Positions 63,194-64,000 of a DNA stretch of 64,000 bases are shown piece by piece. The stretch lies in the NCBI RefSeq assembly GCF_007559275.1, contig NZ_VMHK01000002.1, positions 62,001-126,000 on the forward strand. The letters are read 5' to 3'. The position numbers and the translations under genes were made by a program. The DNA is from Bifidobacterium apousia. Its GTDB lineage: Bacteria > Actinomycetota > Actinomycetes > Actinomycetales > Bifidobacteriaceae. Position 1 is the stretch's first letter. Every line of letters begins with the position of its first letter. The notes under the pieces were generated by a model that ran no database searches, had not been told where the DNA came from, and saw only the letters and a list, made by a program, of their open reading frames with translations.

Positions 63194-64000
63194 ATGGATA
63201 CTGAGGTCATGACCGATAGCGTGAAGGAGCGTGGCATTTCGGATCGCGATGCTGTCGATGGCATTCTGGTCGAGAAGCGCGACGGCCGGATCGTCGATTT
63301 TGATCCCGTCAACATTATGAACGCCATCGAAGCCGCCTTCAAGGATGTCAAGCACGAGGTCAGCCCTGAGGATCGCCAGCAGATTCGGGACATGGCCCTG
63401 ACCGTCCAGTCTGAGATCACCGATCGCTACACCAATCCGGTCAAGATCGAGGACATCCAGACCTTGGTCGAGCACGCCCTGGTCAATGCTCATCTTTACG
63501 AGATCGCTCGCTCCTATACCTCCTACCGTCTCGACCGCGACATTCAGCGGGCTAAAGCCACCGATGTCAATGAGGCTGTCCACCGCCTGACCAGCAAGGA
63601 CGAGACTCTGGTGCGCGAGAACGCCAACAAGGACGCCAACGTCTACGCCACCCAGCGTGACCTGCTGGCCGGCGCGGTCTCCAAGGCTTCAGCCTTCGCC
63701 ATGCTGCCCAAGGATGTCTCCAACGCCCACATGAAGGGTGACATCCACTTCCATGACGCGGACTATTCGCCCTTTACGGCTGAGACCAACTGCTCCCTGC
63801 CTGACTTCGGCGACATGCTGGCCCACGGTTTCGAGCTGGGCAACGCCATGATGGACTCGCCTAAGTCCATCGGTACGGCCGCCACGCAGATCACCCAGAT
63901 CATCAAGGACATCGCCGGCTCCCAGTACGGCGGCCAGACCGTCAACCGTTGCGATGAGATGCTGGACAAGTACGCGCGTCTGGACTACAAGAAAAACTAT
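63194..64000 (+). CDS. nrdD: Anaerobic ribonucleoside-triphosphate reductase, N-terminal part (partial)
   Basis: Reduces ribonucleoside triphosphates to deoxyribonucleotides under anoxia using a glycyl radical. The frame runs off the window end after 269 codons. Residues about 22-115 are an ATP-cone: GILVEKRDGRIVDFDPVNIMNAIEAAF, then VKIEDIQTLVEHALVNAHLYEIARSYTSYRLDRDIQR. After that the NRDD core begins with KDANVYATQRDLLAG, LPKDVSNAHMKGDIHFHDADYSPFTAETNCSLPDFGDML, where HFHDxD and the NC motif are diagnostic. The ATG at 63194 follows GAGGAGTGACG. Control by NrdR is suggested by the paired boxes upstream. The glycyl-radical site and nrdG lie outside the window. Confidence 0.93.
   Translation, partial: MDTEVMTDSVKERGISDRDAVDGILVEKRDGRIVDFDPVNIMNAIEAAFKDVKHEVSPEDRQQIRDMALTVQSEITDRYTNPVKIEDIQTLVEHALVNAHLYEIARSYTSYRLDRDIQRAKATDVNEAVHRLTSKDETLVRENANKDANVYATQRDLLAGAVSKASAFAMLPKDVSNAHMKGDIHFHDADYSPFTAETNCSLPDFGDMLAHGFELGNAMMDSPKSIGTAATQITQIIKDIAGSQYGGQTVNRCDEMLDKYARLDYKKNY

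Overview
The window reads as chromosome of a high-GC Gram-positive actinobacterium, most probably a Bifidobacterium. Supporting points are a fused RmlC-RmlD protein (a known bifidobacterial arrangement), an anaerobic ribonucleotide reductase (nrdD), many carbohydrate transporters with LacI or AraC regulators, and a large sortase-type surface protein. A heme catalase beside mntH/mntR points to the insect-gut (B. asteroides-like) group, in which catalase is known. The species cannot be fixed from the sequence alone.

Layout. 1-9.2 kb: end of an aquaporin gene, an unknown small protein, an 1812-residue wall-anchored protein, an MFS transporter, an endonuclease V-like DNA glycosylase and an alcohol-dehydrogenase-like SDR. 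9.5-17.6 kb, all on the minus strand: a decayed MFS gene with two 10-base homopolymer tracts, an AraC regulator, a sugar porter, aldose 1-epimerase, and a 1129-residue DUF5107/TPR protein overlapping the epimerase gene by 4 bases. 17.9-20.4 kb: an SDR, nicotinamidase and an acetyltransferase. 20.4-25.7 kb: two MarR modules pointing away from each other, one with a UvrA-like ABC ATPase and one with a 14-helix drug efflux pump. 26.3-30.6 kb: tRNA-Ser(GGA), catalase, mntH and a divergent mntR-type regulator, an oxidative-stress/manganese group. 30.7-49.5 kb: a surface-glycan locus holding polytopic membrane proteins, GT2 glycosyltransferases, two tandem DUF2142 proteins, the complete dTDP-L-rhamnose pathway (rmlB, rmlCD, rmlA), a Wzm/Wzt-type ABC exporter, a GT4-like protein and a 1363-residue internally duplicated glycosyltransferase. 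49.8-51.6 kb: rpsF-ssb-rpsR-rplI. 51.7-59.0 kb: MIF-like tautomerase, GtrA protein, MFS, histidine phosphatase, DUF805 protein, and a ThiY/ThiX-like ABC pair with no ATPase. 59.3-62.8 kb: a LacI regulator, an MFS transporter preceded by a G10 tract, and a PhnP-like metallo-hydrolase. 63.2 kb to the end: the 5' part of nrdD behind two NrdR-box-like sites.

How the genes fit together. In the glycan locus RmlA/B/CD would make dTDP-rhamnose, the glycosyltransferases would build a rhamnose-containing polymer on a lipid carrier, and Wzm/Wzt would export it; the multi-helix proteins may add sugars on the outer face. No initiating sugar-phosphate transferase is in the window. The DUF5107/TPR-galM-sugar porter genes with the AraC gene look like one inducible sugar-use unit with an unknown substrate. 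LacI-MFS-MBL looks like a second. No CRISPR array, intact insertion sequence, prophage or rRNA was seen.
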